Of a DNA stretch of 64,000 nucleotides, positions 41,371 through 50,583 are shown one piece after another (the first letter of the stretch is position 1; every line of letters begins with the position of its first letter). The DNA comes from Alphaproteobacteria bacterium. Lineage in GTDB: Bacteria; Pseudomonadota; Alphaproteobacteria; UBA6615. The notes beneath the pieces are model-generated. The model was not told the origin of the DNA, made no database searches, and was given only the letters and a program-made list of their open reading frames with translations. The stretch is from assembly GCA_039980135.1 (NCBI GenBank), contig JBDXCV010000004.1, positions 16,001 through 80,000 of the forward strand. The letters run 5' to 3'. Both the position numbers and the translations under genes were made by a program.

Positions 41371-42624
41371 CTAAACCGGGCGGACCAGCGCGTGGCGCTT
41401 CTTGCCCGCCGAAAGCTTGATCACCCCGTCCGGATTGATGGCATCGACGCCGACTTCATGGGTTTCCGCGTTAATGGCGACGTCGTTGATGCGTGCGCCA
41501 CCGCCCTTGATGAGCCGCCGCGCTTCACTGTTTGACGATGCCAGACCCGCGCGGGCCATCAGTGCAAAAAGTGCGATCCCGGCTTCGAGTTCGCTGCGCG
41601 GCAGGTCGGTCGTCGGAAGTCCCTCTGCCGTCACGCCCGATTCGAATGTTTGCTCCGACGTCTGCGCTGCGCGATCAGCCGCGTCCGCGCCGTGCAGCAT
41701 GCGGGTGGCAGCATCGGCGAGGATTTTCTTTGCCTCGTTGATTTCTGCACCTTCGAGCGCCTCCAGGCGGGCGATTTCGTCGAGCGGCAAGTCGGTGAAC
41801 AGCTTCAGGAACCGACCGACATCGGCGTCCTCGGTGTTTCGCCAGAACTGCCAATAGTCATATGGCGCGAACTTGTCCGCCTTGAGCCAGACCGCCCCCT
41901 CGGCCGTCTTGCCCATCTTCGCGCCGGACGCCGTCGTGATCAGCGGTGTGGTCAGTCCGTAAAGTTCCTTTTCGGCAATCCGCCGGCCGAGATCGATCCC
42001 GTTGACGATGTTGCCCCACTGGTCCGAGCCGCCCATCTGCAGGGCACAATCATGCCGCCGGGCCAACTCGACAAAGTCATAGGCCTGCAGGATCATGTAG
42101 TTGAATTCGAGGAAGGTCAGCGGTTGCTCGCGATCGAGGCGCATTTTGACGGAATCGAAAGTCAGCATCCGGTTGATGGTGAAATGGCGACCGATCTCGC
42201 GCAGCAGCGGGATGTATTCGAGGGCGTCGAGCCAGTCGGCGTTGTTGACCATGATCGCATCGGCGGCACCGTCGCCGAAGGAGACGAAGCTGTCGAAGGT
42301 CTGCCGGATCGACGCAATGTTCGCGGCGATCTTTTCGTCGGTCAGAAGCTGGCGGGCTTCGTCCTTACCGGACGGGTCACCGATTTTCGTGGTGCCGCCG
42401 CCCATCAGGACGATCGGGCGATGGCCGGTCGCCTGCAACCAATGCAGCATCATGATCGATACGAGGTTGCCGATATGCAGGCTGTCGGCGGTCGCGTCAT
42501 AGCCGACATAGGCCGTAATGATGCCTTCCGACGCACGCTTGTCGAGGGCATCGAGGTCCGTGCATTGATGCAGGTAACCGCGTTCGGTCAGGGTCTGGAT
42601 AAAGTCTGATTTATAGTCGGGCAT
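41371..42624 (-). CDS. tyrS: Tyrosyl-tRNA synthetase
   Basis: Class I aminoacyl-tRNA synthetase. The 417 residues have [17 protein letters not shown] (HIGH-type motif), the tyrosine pocket [17 protein letters not shown] and the KMSKS-type loop as KMGKT. A C-terminal S4 RNA-binding domain ([15 protein letters not shown]) follows. Length and domain order are standard TyrRS type 1. It diverges from anmK across 100 bases. Confidence 0.96.
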   Translation of the reverse strand: MPDYKSDFIQTLTERGYLHQCTDLDALDKRASEGIITAYVGYDATADSLHIGNLVSIMMLHWLQATGHRPIVLMGGGTTKIGDPSGKDEARQLLTDEKIAANIASIRQTFDSFVSFGDGAADAIMVNNADWLDALEYIPLLREIGRHFTINRMLTFDSVKMRLDREQPLTFLEFNYMILQAYDFVELARRHDCALQMGGSDQWGNIVNGIDLGRRIAEKELYGLTTPLITTASGAKMGKTAEGAVWLKADKFAPYDYWQFWRNTEDADVGRFLKLFTDLPLDEIARLEALEGAEINEAKKILADAATRMLHGADAADRAAQTSEQTFESGVTAEGLPTTDLPRSELEAGIALFALMARAGLASSNSEARRLIKGGGARINDVAINAETHEVGVDAINPDGVIKLSAGKKRHALVRPV

Positions 42625-42724
42625 GTCTTCTCAACCGGCCTGGCGGGCAAAGCGGGCGTTCACTAACACATCTGGGGCGTCAGCGTGTATATCTTCACAA
42701 CGCATGAGATAGGGGATTCGCGGC

Positions 42725-43828
42725 ATGAGCGCGAGTGAGAGCTGCCTCGCGGTGGGCCTGATGAGCGGTACATCGATGGATGGAATCGATGCGGCCCTGA
42801 TCCGGACGGACGGGATGACGGCGTTCGAGCCCGTCGCACAGCTTGACCAACCCTATGATCCCGAATTTCGCGCGCAGCTTCGCGCCGCCGTTGGCATTGC
42901 AGGCGCCCATGATGATGTCGCTGCCGAATTGACTGCGCGTCATGTCGCAATCGTTCGCGAGCTTTTGACAATGGCCGGTGTATCGAGCGAATCAATTTCG
43001 GTGATGGGTTTTCACGGCCACACGGTGTTTCACGATCCGGCCCATGGCCGCACGGTTCAGATCGGCGATGGGCAAACGCTAGCCTGCGAGACCCGGGTCG
43101 ACGTGGTCGCCGATTTCAGGGCCGCCGACATGGCCGCCGGCGGCCAGGGCGCGCCGTTTGCCCCGCTGTTTCATTTGGCACGCGCGCCGTCGGACCGCCC
43201 GGTCTGTTTTCTGAATATCGGCGGCGTCGCCAATCTGACCTGGATCGGTGACGGCGCCGGCGCCGGGCAGGACAATCCGTTCGAGCATATCCGCGCCTTC
43301 GACACCGGGCCAGGCGGGGCCTTGATTGATGATTGGGTGCACCAACGCACCGGCGAGCCCTTTGATTTGGATGGGCGACTGGCCGCGGCCGGACGCGTTG
43401 ATCGGGCGGTCCTCGCCAAGCTTCTCGGCAACGACTATTTCCGGATACCCCCACCCAAGTCGCTCGATCGCGACGCGTTCGATTTATCGCCCGTCAATGG
43501 GCTGAGTGTCGAAGACGGCGCGGCGACCCTGACCGCATTTACCGCCGAGGCTGTGTCGCGCGCGGTGCCGCATCTGCCCCAGCAACCCGTCCGCTGGCTG
43601 GTGACAGGCGGGGGACGCAAGAACCCGACCCTGATGGACTGGCTCGGAAAATCTCTTGGCGTGTCGGTTGTGCCCACGGAGGCAGCCGGCATCGATGGCG
43701 ATGCGATGGAGGCGCAGGCCTTCGCCTATCTCGCCGTCCGAAGCCTGCGCGGGTTGCCGTTGAGCGGTCCCACGACGACGGGCGTGGCAAAACCCACGAC
43801 CGGCGGGCAGCTTTTCAGGGCAGCTTAG
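42725..43828 (+). CDS. anmK: Anhydro-N-acetylmuramic acid kinase
   Basis: Converts recycled 1,6-anhydroMurNAc to MurNAc-6-phosphate in cell-wall recycling. The 367 residues show the ATP-binding LMSGTSMDGIDAA, FHGHTVFHDP, the phosphate motif NIGGVANLTW and FDTGPGGALIDDW, all characteristic of AnmK. Divergence from tyrS is a common arrangement in alphaproteobacteria. The stop overlaps the convergent hydrolase stop by 4 bases. Confidence 0.95.
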   Translation: MSASESCLAVGLMSGTSMDGIDAALIRTDGMTAFEPVAQLDQPYDPEFRAQLRAAVGIAGAHDDVAAELTARHVAIVRELLTMAGVSSESISVMGFHGHTVFHDPAHGRTVQIGDGQTLACETRVDVVADFRAADMAAGGQGAPFAPLFHLARAPSDRPVCFLNIGGVANLTWIGDGAGAGQDNPFEHIRAFDTGPGGALIDDWVHQRTGEPFDLDGRLAAAGRVDRAVLAKLLGNDYFRIPPPKSLDRDAFDLSPVNGLSVEDGAATLTAFTAEAVSRAVPHLPQQPVRWLVTGGGRKNPTLMDWLGKSLGVSVVPTEAAGIDGDAMEAQAFAYLAVRSLRGLPLSGPTTTGVAKPTTGGQLFRAA

Positions 43829-44538
43829 TCTTTGTCGTCGTCGTCGGCCTCTTCGGCGTCATCCAGATCCTCGATTTCGGCCGCAAGTGCGGCCTCGATT
43901 TCCGCCGTTCGCCGGTCGAGGTAACCGCTCACGGTTTTCTCAAGTTCGTCCAGATGTTCATTGTAGAAATGGGTGGCGCCCTTGAGAACCTGGAAATCGA
44001 TGATCACGTCCTTCTGCTTCGCGAGCTTTGCAATCAGGTCGGTCACCGATTCCTGAGGAACGATGTCGTCCTTGTCGCCATGGGTGATCAAGCCGGAGGC
44101 CGGGCAGGGCGCGAGGAACGAGAAGTCATACATGTTGGCGGGTGGTGACACCGATAGGAAACCCGTTATCTCGGGACGCCGCATCAGTAACTGCATGCCG
44201 ATCCAGGCGCCGAACGAAAATCCGCCGACCCAGCACATCGGGGCGTCTCGGTTCTGTGTCTGCAGCCAGTCGAGGGCCGATGCGGCATCCGAGAGTTCGC
44301 CTTCGCCGCGGTCGAAGCTGCCCTGGCTACGCCCGACGCCGCGAAAGTTGAATCGAAGGGTCGCAAATCCGCGTCGGACAAACATCTGATAGAGCTGATA
44401 AACGACCTTGTTGTTCATCGTGCCGCCATGCTGCGGGTGCGGATGCAGCAGCAGGGCGATCGGAGAATTCGGAACTTTTGCCGGATAGTAACGGCCTTCG
44501 AGACGACCTTCGGGGCCGTTGATGATCACTTCAGGCAT
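43825..44538 (-). CDS. Alpha/beta hydrolase, COG2945 type
   Basis: A 237-residue cytoplasmic hydrolase. The family-specific LLHPHPQHGGTMNN, FNFRGVGRSQGSFD and nucleophile elbow GGFSFGAWIG (Ser) are present, with the Asp in HGDKDDIVPQ and the His in GATHFYN. The very acidic tail is unstructured. The ATG at 44538 fits the family; the longer frame to 44628 adds a segment unlike the family. It diverges from the cysE/SUF operon across 200 bases; whether it shares its regulation is unknown. Confidence 0.87.
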   Translation of the reverse strand: MPEVIINGPEGRLEGRYYPAKVPNSPIALLLHPHPQHGGTMNNKVVYQLYQMFVRRGFATLRFNFRGVGRSQGSFDRGEGELSDAASALDWLQTQNRDAPMCWVGGFSFGAWIGMQLLMRRPEITGFLSVSPPANMYDFSFLAPCPASGLITHGDKDDIVPQESVTDLIAKLAKQKDVIIDFQVLKGATHFYNEHLDELEKTVSGYLDRRTAEIEAALAAEIEDLDDAEEADDDDKD

Positions 44539-44628
44539 ATCTTGTTTCCATTCCGCCGATGACGCGCGGCAAATCACTGAGCTATGGAATCGGATAATTG
44601 CGTCCCGATTCCCAAGGACTTGAGCCAA

Positions 44629-44653
44629 ATACTTGACCAGTTTACTCGGACAT
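44629..44653 (+). promoter_or_regulatory. Probable IscR operator (type 1-like)
   Basis: Twenty of 25 positions agree with the E. coli type-1 IscR consensus (ATASYYGACTRWWWYAGTCRRSTAT). These include the ATA start, CTTGAC on the left arm, CTCGG on the right arm and the terminal AT. It overlaps the -35 hexamer of the cysE promoter, the position expected for repression by [2Fe-2S]-IscR. IscR itself is encoded two genes downstream. Alignment was done by eye. Confidence 0.68.
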
Positions 44654-44661
44654 CATATATC
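44633..44661 (+). promoter_or_regulatory. Sigma70-type promoter of the cysE-SUF operon
   Basis: TTGACC (44633-44638) and TATATC (44656-44661) are separated by exactly 17 bases, and both hexamers are close to consensus. Transcription should begin near 44668, about 70 bases before cysE. Confidence 0.7.
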
Positions 44662-44738
44662 CCGATTTCAGGCACGCCACGGCGTGGTCAATCCGGCGAG
44701 ATGAGCGATGCAGAGCGCTCTATATCATAAAGGTCGAC

Positions 44739-45488
44739 ATGGTCTTCAAGCATCTCTTTGACGATCTGGACGCGTATCTGGAACGCGATCCGGCAGCAAG
44801 TTCTCGATTCATGGTGGCGATCAGCTATCCGGGCTTCCATGCGGTGGTCTGGTTTCGCCTCGCACATTGGCTCTGGTCCTACCGACTGAAGGTCCTGGCG
44901 CGGTTCGTGAGCAACATCGGGCGGTTCCTCACGGGCGTGGATATTCACCCCGGTGCCAAAATCGGCAACCGGCTCGTGATCGATCATGCAATCGGCGTTG
45001 TGATCGGCGAGACCGCTGAAATCGCGGACGATGTAACGATCTATCACAACGTCACGCTCGGCGGGATTGCGCCATCGGTCGAAAGCCAATCCCAGAAGGA
45101 TGTGAAGCGGCATCCGACGTTGCTTTCGGGATCGATCATCGGCTCGGGTGCCCAGGTACTGGGACCGGTGACCGTTGGACGAAATGCGCGCGTTGGCGCG
45201 AATGCCGTCGTGGTGAAGGACGTGCCGGAGAATTGTACGGTCGTCGGAATTCCCGCCCAGCCGGTGGCAACGTCGTCCTGCTCGCCGGAGCAGTTCTCGG
45301 CCTATGGAACGCCGACGGACGATATCCCCGATCCCGATGCCAAGGCGATGGGCGCCATGTTGAACGAGATCAGCACCTTGCGCATGCGCGTGCAGGAACT
45401 CGAGCGCGAGCTCGAGGAGCGCATCCAACTGCGTCGCGCATCGGCGGAGAAAGAGTCGGATTCCGACGAACCCTCGGCCTCTTACTAA
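44739..45488 (+). CDS. cysE: Serine O-acetyltransferase
   Basis: Makes O-acetylserine, the acceptor for sulfide in cysteine synthesis. The 249 residues have the short SAT (NifP/EpsC-like) N-terminus and a left-handed beta-helix with hexapeptide repeats (IGNRLVIDHAIGVVIGE, catalytic DH pair; VTIYHNVTLGG). The C-terminus is extended and ends in a predicted coiled coil (LRMRVQELERELEERIQ). It is the first gene behind the IscR-type promoter and lies 39 bases before iscR. Placing cysteine synthesis at the head of the SUF operon would supply substrate for the desulfurases. Confidence 0.94.
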   Translation: MVFKHLFDDLDAYLERDPAASSRFMVAISYPGFHAVVWFRLAHWLWSYRLKVLARFVSNIGRFLTGVDIHPGAKIGNRLVIDHAIGVVIGETAEIADDVTIYHNVTLGGIAPSVESQSQKDVKRHPTLLSGSIIGSGAQVLGPVTVGRNARVGANAVVVKDVPENCTVVGIPAQPVATSSCSPEQFSAYGTPTDDIPDPDAKAMGAMLNEISTLRMRVQELERELEERIQLRRASAEKESDSDEPSASY

Positions 45489-45527
45489 GCCGAGTTTCGT
45501 GCGCGGGTACGAAGAAGGAGGTCGATC

Positions 45528-45995
45528 GTGAAACTCAGTACCAAAGGGCGCTACGGCGTCATGGCGATGGTGGATCTGGCGCAATTTGGCGCGTTGGGCC
45601 CAGTCGCGTTGTCGGAGGTGGCAGAACGACAGGAAATTTCACTGTCCTATCTGGAACAGCTTTTTGCGAAACTGCGCCGGGCAGGCCTGGTGACAAGCGT
45701 TCGCGGTCCGGGCGGCGGATACAAGCTTGCAAATGCCGCCGGAGAAATTCGGATTGCCGATGTGATTTCCGCCGTCGACGAACCCATCCGCACCACGGGT
45801 TGTAAACCGGGTGCGACAAAGGGGTGCATCCGGCGCAGCAGTCGCTGCATGACCCATGACCTGTGGGAAGAACTGGGCCATCAGATTCACACCTATCTGA
45901 ACTCGGTCAGCCTGGCGGATGTCTGTGAGGGGCGGGTCAGTGCCCAGCCGCCGCGCGCGCCGGCCGCGGCATTCTCCGAGATCGCGGCGGAATAG
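45528..45995 (+). CDS. iscR: Rrf2-family iron-sulfur regulator IscR
   Basis: Transcription factor that senses cluster supply by binding [2Fe-2S]. The 155 residues begin MKLSTKGRYGVMAMVDLA, with a winged-helix domain including the wing RGPGGGYKLA. The cluster ligands are Cys92, Cys100 and Cys107 with His110 (CMTHDLW). E. coli IscR has Cys92/98/104 and His107, so the ligand loop is slightly longer here. The start is GTG with a strong GAAGGAGG 6-7 bases upstream. It is likely to act on the operator upstream of cysE. Confidence 0.94.
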   Translation: MKLSTKGRYGVMAMVDLAQFGALGPVALSEVAERQEISLSYLEQLFAKLRRAGLVTSVRGPGGGYKLANAAGEIRIADVISAVDEPIRTTGCKPGATKGCIRRSSRCMTHDLWEELGHQIHTYLNSVSLADVCEGRVSAQPPRAPAAAFSEIAAE

Positions 45996-46012
45996 ACGGG
46001 AACCAGCAGGCC

Positions 46013-47134
46013 TTGGACACCTATCTCGATCATAACGCGACGACGCCTGTCCGGCCCGAGGCGGCCGAGGCGGTCGCGCGCGCATTGACCCGGCACGGTA
46101 ACGCATCGTCGGTCCACCGGTATGGTCGGTTGGTGCGCCACGTTGTTGATGAGGCTCGGGAGTCTGTTGCGTCGCTTGTTGGCGTGGCACCGGCGAATGT
46201 TGTTTTCACGTCGGGCGGCACCGAGGCGAATAACCAGGCGCTTCGCGGTTTCGACGGCAGTGTGTTGGTCACGGCGGTCGAGCATGATTCCGTGCTTACC
46301 GCGCGCGACGATGCAAAGATCATTGAAGTCGACGCCGAAGGTGTCCTGCGTCTCGACCGGTTGCGGGAGAGCCTGAGCCGCTGCGAAGCCCCCGCACTTG
46401 TCTCTGTCATGCTCGCCAACAACGAGACGGGTGTCTTGCAGCCGGTTTGTGAAGTCGTGCAGCTGGCCCATGAATGTGGCGCGCTGGTGCATTGTGATGC
46501 CGTGCAGGCGACGGGCAAGGTCGACGTTTCCTTTACGGAACTTGGCATCGATATGATGAGCCTCTCGGCACACAAGCTGGGAGGCCCCCAGGGGATTGGT
46601 GCTCTCGTTGTCCGCGACGGGCTCGACCCCGAACCGCTGCTGCGAGGCGGCGGGCAGGAGCGGCGGCGACGTGCAGGGACAGAGAATGTCGCGGGCGCGG
46701 CCGGCTTCGGCGCGGCGGCGCGCATCGCGCGAGAAGCCCTGAATTCATTTGCTGGCCTTGGCGGGCTTCGCGACGATTTGGAAAACCGGCTGCGCACTGA
46801 AGTGCCGGATGTTGTCGTCCATGGTTCGGGTGCCCAAAGGCTGCCCAACACAAGCTGCATCGGCATGCCGGGCATGACGGCGGAGATTCAGGTCATGCAA
46901 CTCGACCTGGCCGGAGTCGCGGTGAGTTCGGGTTCTGCCTGTTCGAGCGGCAAGGTGACGCCGAGCCATGTATTGCGCGCCATGGGGCAAGACGACGCGG
47001 CGGCACAATCGGCTATTAGAGTCTCTTTGGGTTGGGATTCGAGAGCACAGGATGTCGATCGGTTTGTCGAGGCCTGGACCGCCATGGCACAACGCCGAAA
47101 TACAGACATGACGTCGCGGAGGTCTGTGGCATGA
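46013..47134 (+). CDS. Cysteine desulfurase 1 (NifS/IscS-like)
   Basis: PLP enzyme that removes sulfur from cysteine. The 373 residues have YLDHNATTPVRPEA, TSGGTEANNQAL, the PLP Lys in SAHKLGGPQGIG and the persulfide Cys in SSGSACSSGKVTPS. It therefore has every residue needed for activity. It starts with TTG (AGCAGG upstream), which should give lower translation than its neighbours, and its stop overlaps the second desulfurase start (ATGA). It is less similar to standard IscS than the next gene, particularly after the PLP lysine. Its partner is unknown. Confidence 0.9.
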   Translation: MDTYLDHNATTPVRPEAAEAVARALTRHGNASSVHRYGRLVRHVVDEARESVASLVGVAPANVVFTSGGTEANNQALRGFDGSVLVTAVEHDSVLTARDDAKIIEVDAEGVLRLDRLRESLSRCEAPALVSVMLANNETGVLQPVCEVVQLAHECGALVHCDAVQATGKVDVSFTELGIDMMSLSAHKLGGPQGIGALVVRDGLDPEPLLRGGGQERRRRAGTENVAGAAGFGAAARIAREALNSFAGLGGLRDDLENRLRTEVPDVVVHGSGAQRLPNTSCIGMPGMTAEIQVMQLDLAGVAVSSGSACSSGKVTPSHVLRAMGQDDAAAQSAIRVSLGWDSRAQDVDRFVEAWTAMAQRRNTDMTSRRSVA

Positions 47135-48315
47135 GCCCGGCGCCGACGGCGATCTATCTCGACCATCAGGCGACCACGCCGGTGGACCCGCGCGTGCTCG
47201 ACGCGATGCTGCCCTGGTTCAGTGAGACCTTCGGCAATGCTCATTCCGAGCAGCATGCCTGGGGACGGCAGTCCGCGGAGGCCGTTGAGGTTGCCCGTGA
47301 ACAGGTGGCGGCGCTGATCGGCGCGAGCGCACGCGAAATCGTTTTTACATCCGGGGCAACGGAATCGAACAATCTGGCCATCAAGGGCGCGGTGCGTTTT
47401 GCCATGCGCCACGGCCGTGGCAATCACATCATCACTGTCACGACCGAACATAAATGCGTTCTCGAATCCTGCGCGGCAATAGCCGAGGAGGGTGCTGACG
47501 TGACGATCATCGGCGTGGGCGCCGACGGATTGGTCGACCCGGAACTGGTAGCGGCGGCCATGACGGACAACACCGTGCTCGTCTCGGTCATGGCCGTGAA
47601 CAATGAGATCGGCGTCGTCCAACCCTTGTCCGAACTGGGTACTCTGTGCCGCGCGCGCGGTGTGCTGCTGCATACGGATGCCGCGCAGGCAGCGGGCAAG
47701 GTGGAGCTGGATGTCGATGCCATGCGGATCGATCTGCTGAGCATCTCCGGTCACAAAATGTACGCCCCCAAGGGCATTGGCGTGCTTTACACGCGCCGCC
47801 GGCCGCGCGCGCGCCTGCTTGCGGAGATGAGCGGCGGCGGTCAGGAACGCGGTAATCGCTCCGGTACGCTCCCGGTGCCGCTGGTCGTCGCGCTGGGTGA
47901 GGCGGCCGTCATTGCCACGTCGGAAATGTCCGCCGAAGGGACGCGATTGGCGGGATTGCGCGCGACCATGCTCGACAGTTTGCGCGCATCCCACGGGGAT
48001 CTGTTTGTGAATGGTTCCATGGATCACCGGGTGCCGGGAAACCTGAACATCGGCTTCCCGGGAGTTGATGCGGAGGCGCTGATGGCGGCGCTGGAAACCG
48101 TGGCAATTTCGACGGGATCGGCCTGTACTTCGGCGTCTGTCGAACCATCTTATGTATTGCGCGCGCTCGGTCTCGAGGTCGCGGACGCCGGCGCAAGCAT
48201 TCGAATTGGATTTGGCCGCTTCACCACGGAAGCGGAAGTTGATGCCGCGGCGAAGTTGATCGCCGAGGCTGTTGGCACGCAGCGCGGCGATCGCGCCACG
48301 CGGGCCGCCGAATAG
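47131..48315 (+). CDS. iscS: Cysteine desulfurase 2 (IscS-like)
   Basis: Second group I cysteine desulfurase, 394 residues. IscS landmarks are [26 protein letters not shown], the TEHKCVLES segment, the PLP Lys in [12 protein letters not shown] and the persulfide Cys in [17 protein letters not shown]. Start at ATG 47131, with CGGAGG upstream and overlap with the previous stop. Tandem desulfurases between iscR and sufB are known in some alphaproteobacteria; the division of labour (cluster assembly versus tRNA thiolation via MnmA) is not settled by sequence. Confidence 0.93.
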   Translation: MSPAPTAIYLDHQATTPVDPRVLDAMLPWFSETFGNAHSEQHAWGRQSAEAVEVAREQVAALIGASAREIVFTSGATESNNLAIKGAVRFAMRHGRGNHIITVTTEHKCVLESCAAIAEEGADVTIIGVGADGLVDPELVAAAMTDNTVLVSVMAVNNEIGVVQPLSELGTLCRARGVLLHTDAAQAAGKVELDVDAMRIDLLSISGHKMYAPKGIGVLYTRRRPRARLLAEMSGGGQERGNRSGTLPVPLVVALGEAAVIATSEMSAEGTRLAGLRATMLDSLRASHGDLFVNGSMDHRVPGNLNIGFPGVDAEALMAALETVAISTGSACTSASVEPSYVLRALGLEVADAGASIRIGFGRFTTEAEVDAAAKLIAEAVGTQRGDRATRAAE

Positions 48316-48332
48316 GAATCTGGAAGGACGTT

Positions 48333-49802
48333 ATGGCAGCCACCACTGAGGCAATAGAGCAGGTCCGTTCGATCGGCGAGCAGTACAAGTACGGGTTCGT
48401 CACGGACATCGATATCGACCTCGCCCCCAAGGGGCTGAGCGAGGATATCGTCCGTCTGATTTCGAAGAAGAAGGAAGAGCCGGAATGGATGCTCGAATGG
48501 CGGCTCAAGGCCTATGCCCACTGGCTCACCATGGAAGAGCCGACCTGGCAGAAGCCGCAATATCCGGCGATCGACTACCAGGATAGCTACTACTACGCGG
48601 CCCCGAAGACGACAGAGGGGCCGATGTCGCTTGATGAGGTCGATCCCAAGTTGCTGGAGACCTATGAGAAACTCGGCATTCCTCTGCGTGAGCAGGAGGT
48701 TCTGGCAGGTGTCCAGGGCGCACCGGCGGTGGCGGTCGATGCCGTGTTCGACAGCGTATCCGTGGCGACCACATACAAGGCCAAACTCGAAGAGCAGGGG
48801 ATCATCTTCGGCTCGATCTCCGAGGCGATCCGAAACCACCCGGAATTGATCCAGAAATATCTCGGTTCGGTCGTGCCGCAGGGCGACAATTTCTTCGCGG
48901 CCCTCAATGCCGCAGTGTTTACCGATGGTTCGTTCGTCTACATCCCGAAGGGTGTGCGTTGCCCGATGGAATTGTCGACCTACTTCCGCATCAATGCCGA
49001 GAACACCGGTCAGTTCGAACGCACGTTGATCATCGCCGATGAGGGCTCGTATGTTAGCTATCTTGAGGGCTGCACGGCACCCCAGCGCGACGAGAACCAG
49101 TTGCATGCGGCAGTTGTCGAACTGGTCGCACTCGATGATGCCGAGATCAAATACTCGACCGTCCAGAACTGGTACCCGGGCGACGAGGACGGCAAGGGCG
49201 GGATCTACAATTTCGTCACCAAGCGGGCCGCCTGCCGAGGGAAAAACTCCAAGGTCTCGTGGACCCAGGTGGAGACCGGCTCGGCGATCACCTGGAAATA
49301 TCCGAGCTGTATCCTGCAGGGTGACAATTCGGTTGGTGAGTTCTACTCGGTCGCGATCACGAACAATGCGCAGCTGGCGGACACCGGGACCAAGATGATC
49401 CACATCGGCAAGAACACCCGCTCGCGGATCATCTCCAAGGGAATTTCGGCGGGCAAGGCGGATCAGACCTATCGCGGCTTGGTACGGGTGCAGCGCGGCG
49501 CGAATGGTGCGCGCAATTACACCCAGTGCGACAGCCTGCTGATCGGTGACAAGTGCGGCGCCCACACGATCCCCTATATCGAGAGTCAAAACCCTTCCGC
49601 GCAGGTCGAGCATGAAGCGACGACCAGCCGAATCGGCGAGGATCAGCTGTTCTATTGCCAGCAGCGTGGCATGGAAGATGAAGAGGCCGTGGCGCTCATC
49701 GTCAACGGGTTCTGCAAGGAAGTCTTGCAGACCCTGCCGATGGAGTTCGCGGTTGAGGCCCAGAAGCTGGTCGGGATCAGCCTCGAAGGCAGCGTGGGCT
49801 AA
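48333..49802 (+). CDS. sufB: Fe-S cluster assembly protein SufB
   Basis: Central subunit of the SufBC2D scaffold on which clusters are built. The 489 residues show the N-terminal helical part ([20 protein letters not shown]) and the beta-helix core with [17 protein letters not shown] and [14 protein letters not shown]. Near the C-terminus is [20 protein letters not shown], the SufB/SufD interface segment. A GGAAGGA Shine-Dalgarno precedes the ATG. It is followed 14 bases later by sufC. Confidence 0.97.
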   Translation: MAATTEAIEQVRSIGEQYKYGFVTDIDIDLAPKGLSEDIVRLISKKKEEPEWMLEWRLKAYAHWLTMEEPTWQKPQYPAIDYQDSYYYAAPKTTEGPMSLDEVDPKLLETYEKLGIPLREQEVLAGVQGAPAVAVDAVFDSVSVATTYKAKLEEQGIIFGSISEAIRNHPELIQKYLGSVVPQGDNFFAALNAAVFTDGSFVYIPKGVRCPMELSTYFRINAENTGQFERTLIIADEGSYVSYLEGCTAPQRDENQLHAAVVELVALDDAEIKYSTVQNWYPGDEDGKGGIYNFVTKRAACRGKNSKVSWTQVETGSAITWKYPSCILQGDNSVGEFYSVAITNNAQLADTGTKMIHIGKNTRSRIISKGISAGKADQTYRGLVRVQRGANGARNYTQCDSLLIGDKCGAHTIPYIESQNPSAQVEHEATTSRIGEDQLFYCQQRGMEDEEAVALIVNGFCKEVLQTLPMEFAVEAQKLVGISLEGSVG

Positions 49803-49816
49803 AGGAGAAGTTTGAG

Positions 49817-50572
49817 ATGGCGTTACTGGAAATCCGCAACCTGCACGCGAGCGTCGACGGCAAGGCGATCCTGAATGGATTGAACCTGACCATCGATGCC
49901 GGTGAGGTGCATGCGATCATGGGGCCGAACGGCTCGGGCAAGAGCACTCTCTCTTATGTCCTGACCGGACGCGCCGGTTACGAGGTGACCGACGGCGAAA
50001 TTCTGTTCGATGGGAACGACGTCATCGAGATGGACCCCGACGAGCGCGCCCGGGAGGGTGTGTTCCTGGCATTTCAGTATCCGGTCGAAATCCCGGGCGT
50101 TACCAGCATGACGTTCTTGCGTACGGCGGTGAATGCGGTGCGTGAGCATCGCGGTGAATCGACCTTCGACCCGATGGACTTCGTCAAATATGTGCGGGCG
50201 CGCGCCACCGACCTGAACATCTCGGATGACATGCTCAAGCGGGCGGTCAATGTGGGCTTCTCGGGCGGCGAGAAGAAACGCATGGAGATGCTCCAGATGG
50301 CCGCGCTCGAACCGCGCATCGCGATCCTCGACGAGACGGATTCGGGTCTCGATATCGATGCGCTCAAGGTCGTGGCAGACGGCGTGAACGCCATGCGTTC
50401 TCCGGACCGCGGGATTCTCCTGATCACCCACTACCAGCGTCTGCTCGACTATATCGTCCCCGATCATGTGCATGTTCTGGCCAACGGCCAGATCGTGAAG
50501 TCTGGCGACAAGGCCCTGGCGTTCGAACTCGAGGAAAAAGGCTACGCCGAATTCCTCGACAACGCGGCCTGA
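49817..50572 (+). CDS. sufC: Fe-S cluster assembly ATPase SufC
   Basis: ABC-type ATPase that drives the conformational change of SufB-SufD. The 251 residues have Walker A GPNGSGKST, the Q-loop region FQYPVEIPGV, the signature FSGGEKKRMEMLQM and Walker B AILDETDSGLDIDAL, and the switch His in ITHYQRLL. Standard length. AAAGGAG precedes the start. Confidence 0.97.
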   Translation: MALLEIRNLHASVDGKAILNGLNLTIDAGEVHAIMGPNGSGKSTLSYVLTGRAGYEVTDGEILFDGNDVIEMDPDERAREGVFLAFQYPVEIPGVTSMTFLRTAVNAVREHRGESTFDPMDFVKYVRARATDLNISDDMLKRAVNVGFSGGEKKRMEMLQMAALEPRIAILDETDSGLDIDALKVVADGVNAMRSPDRGILLITHYQRLLDYIVPDHVHVLANGQIVKSGDKALAFELEEKGYAEFLDNAA

Positions 50573-50583
50573 CGGAGGCGGAT

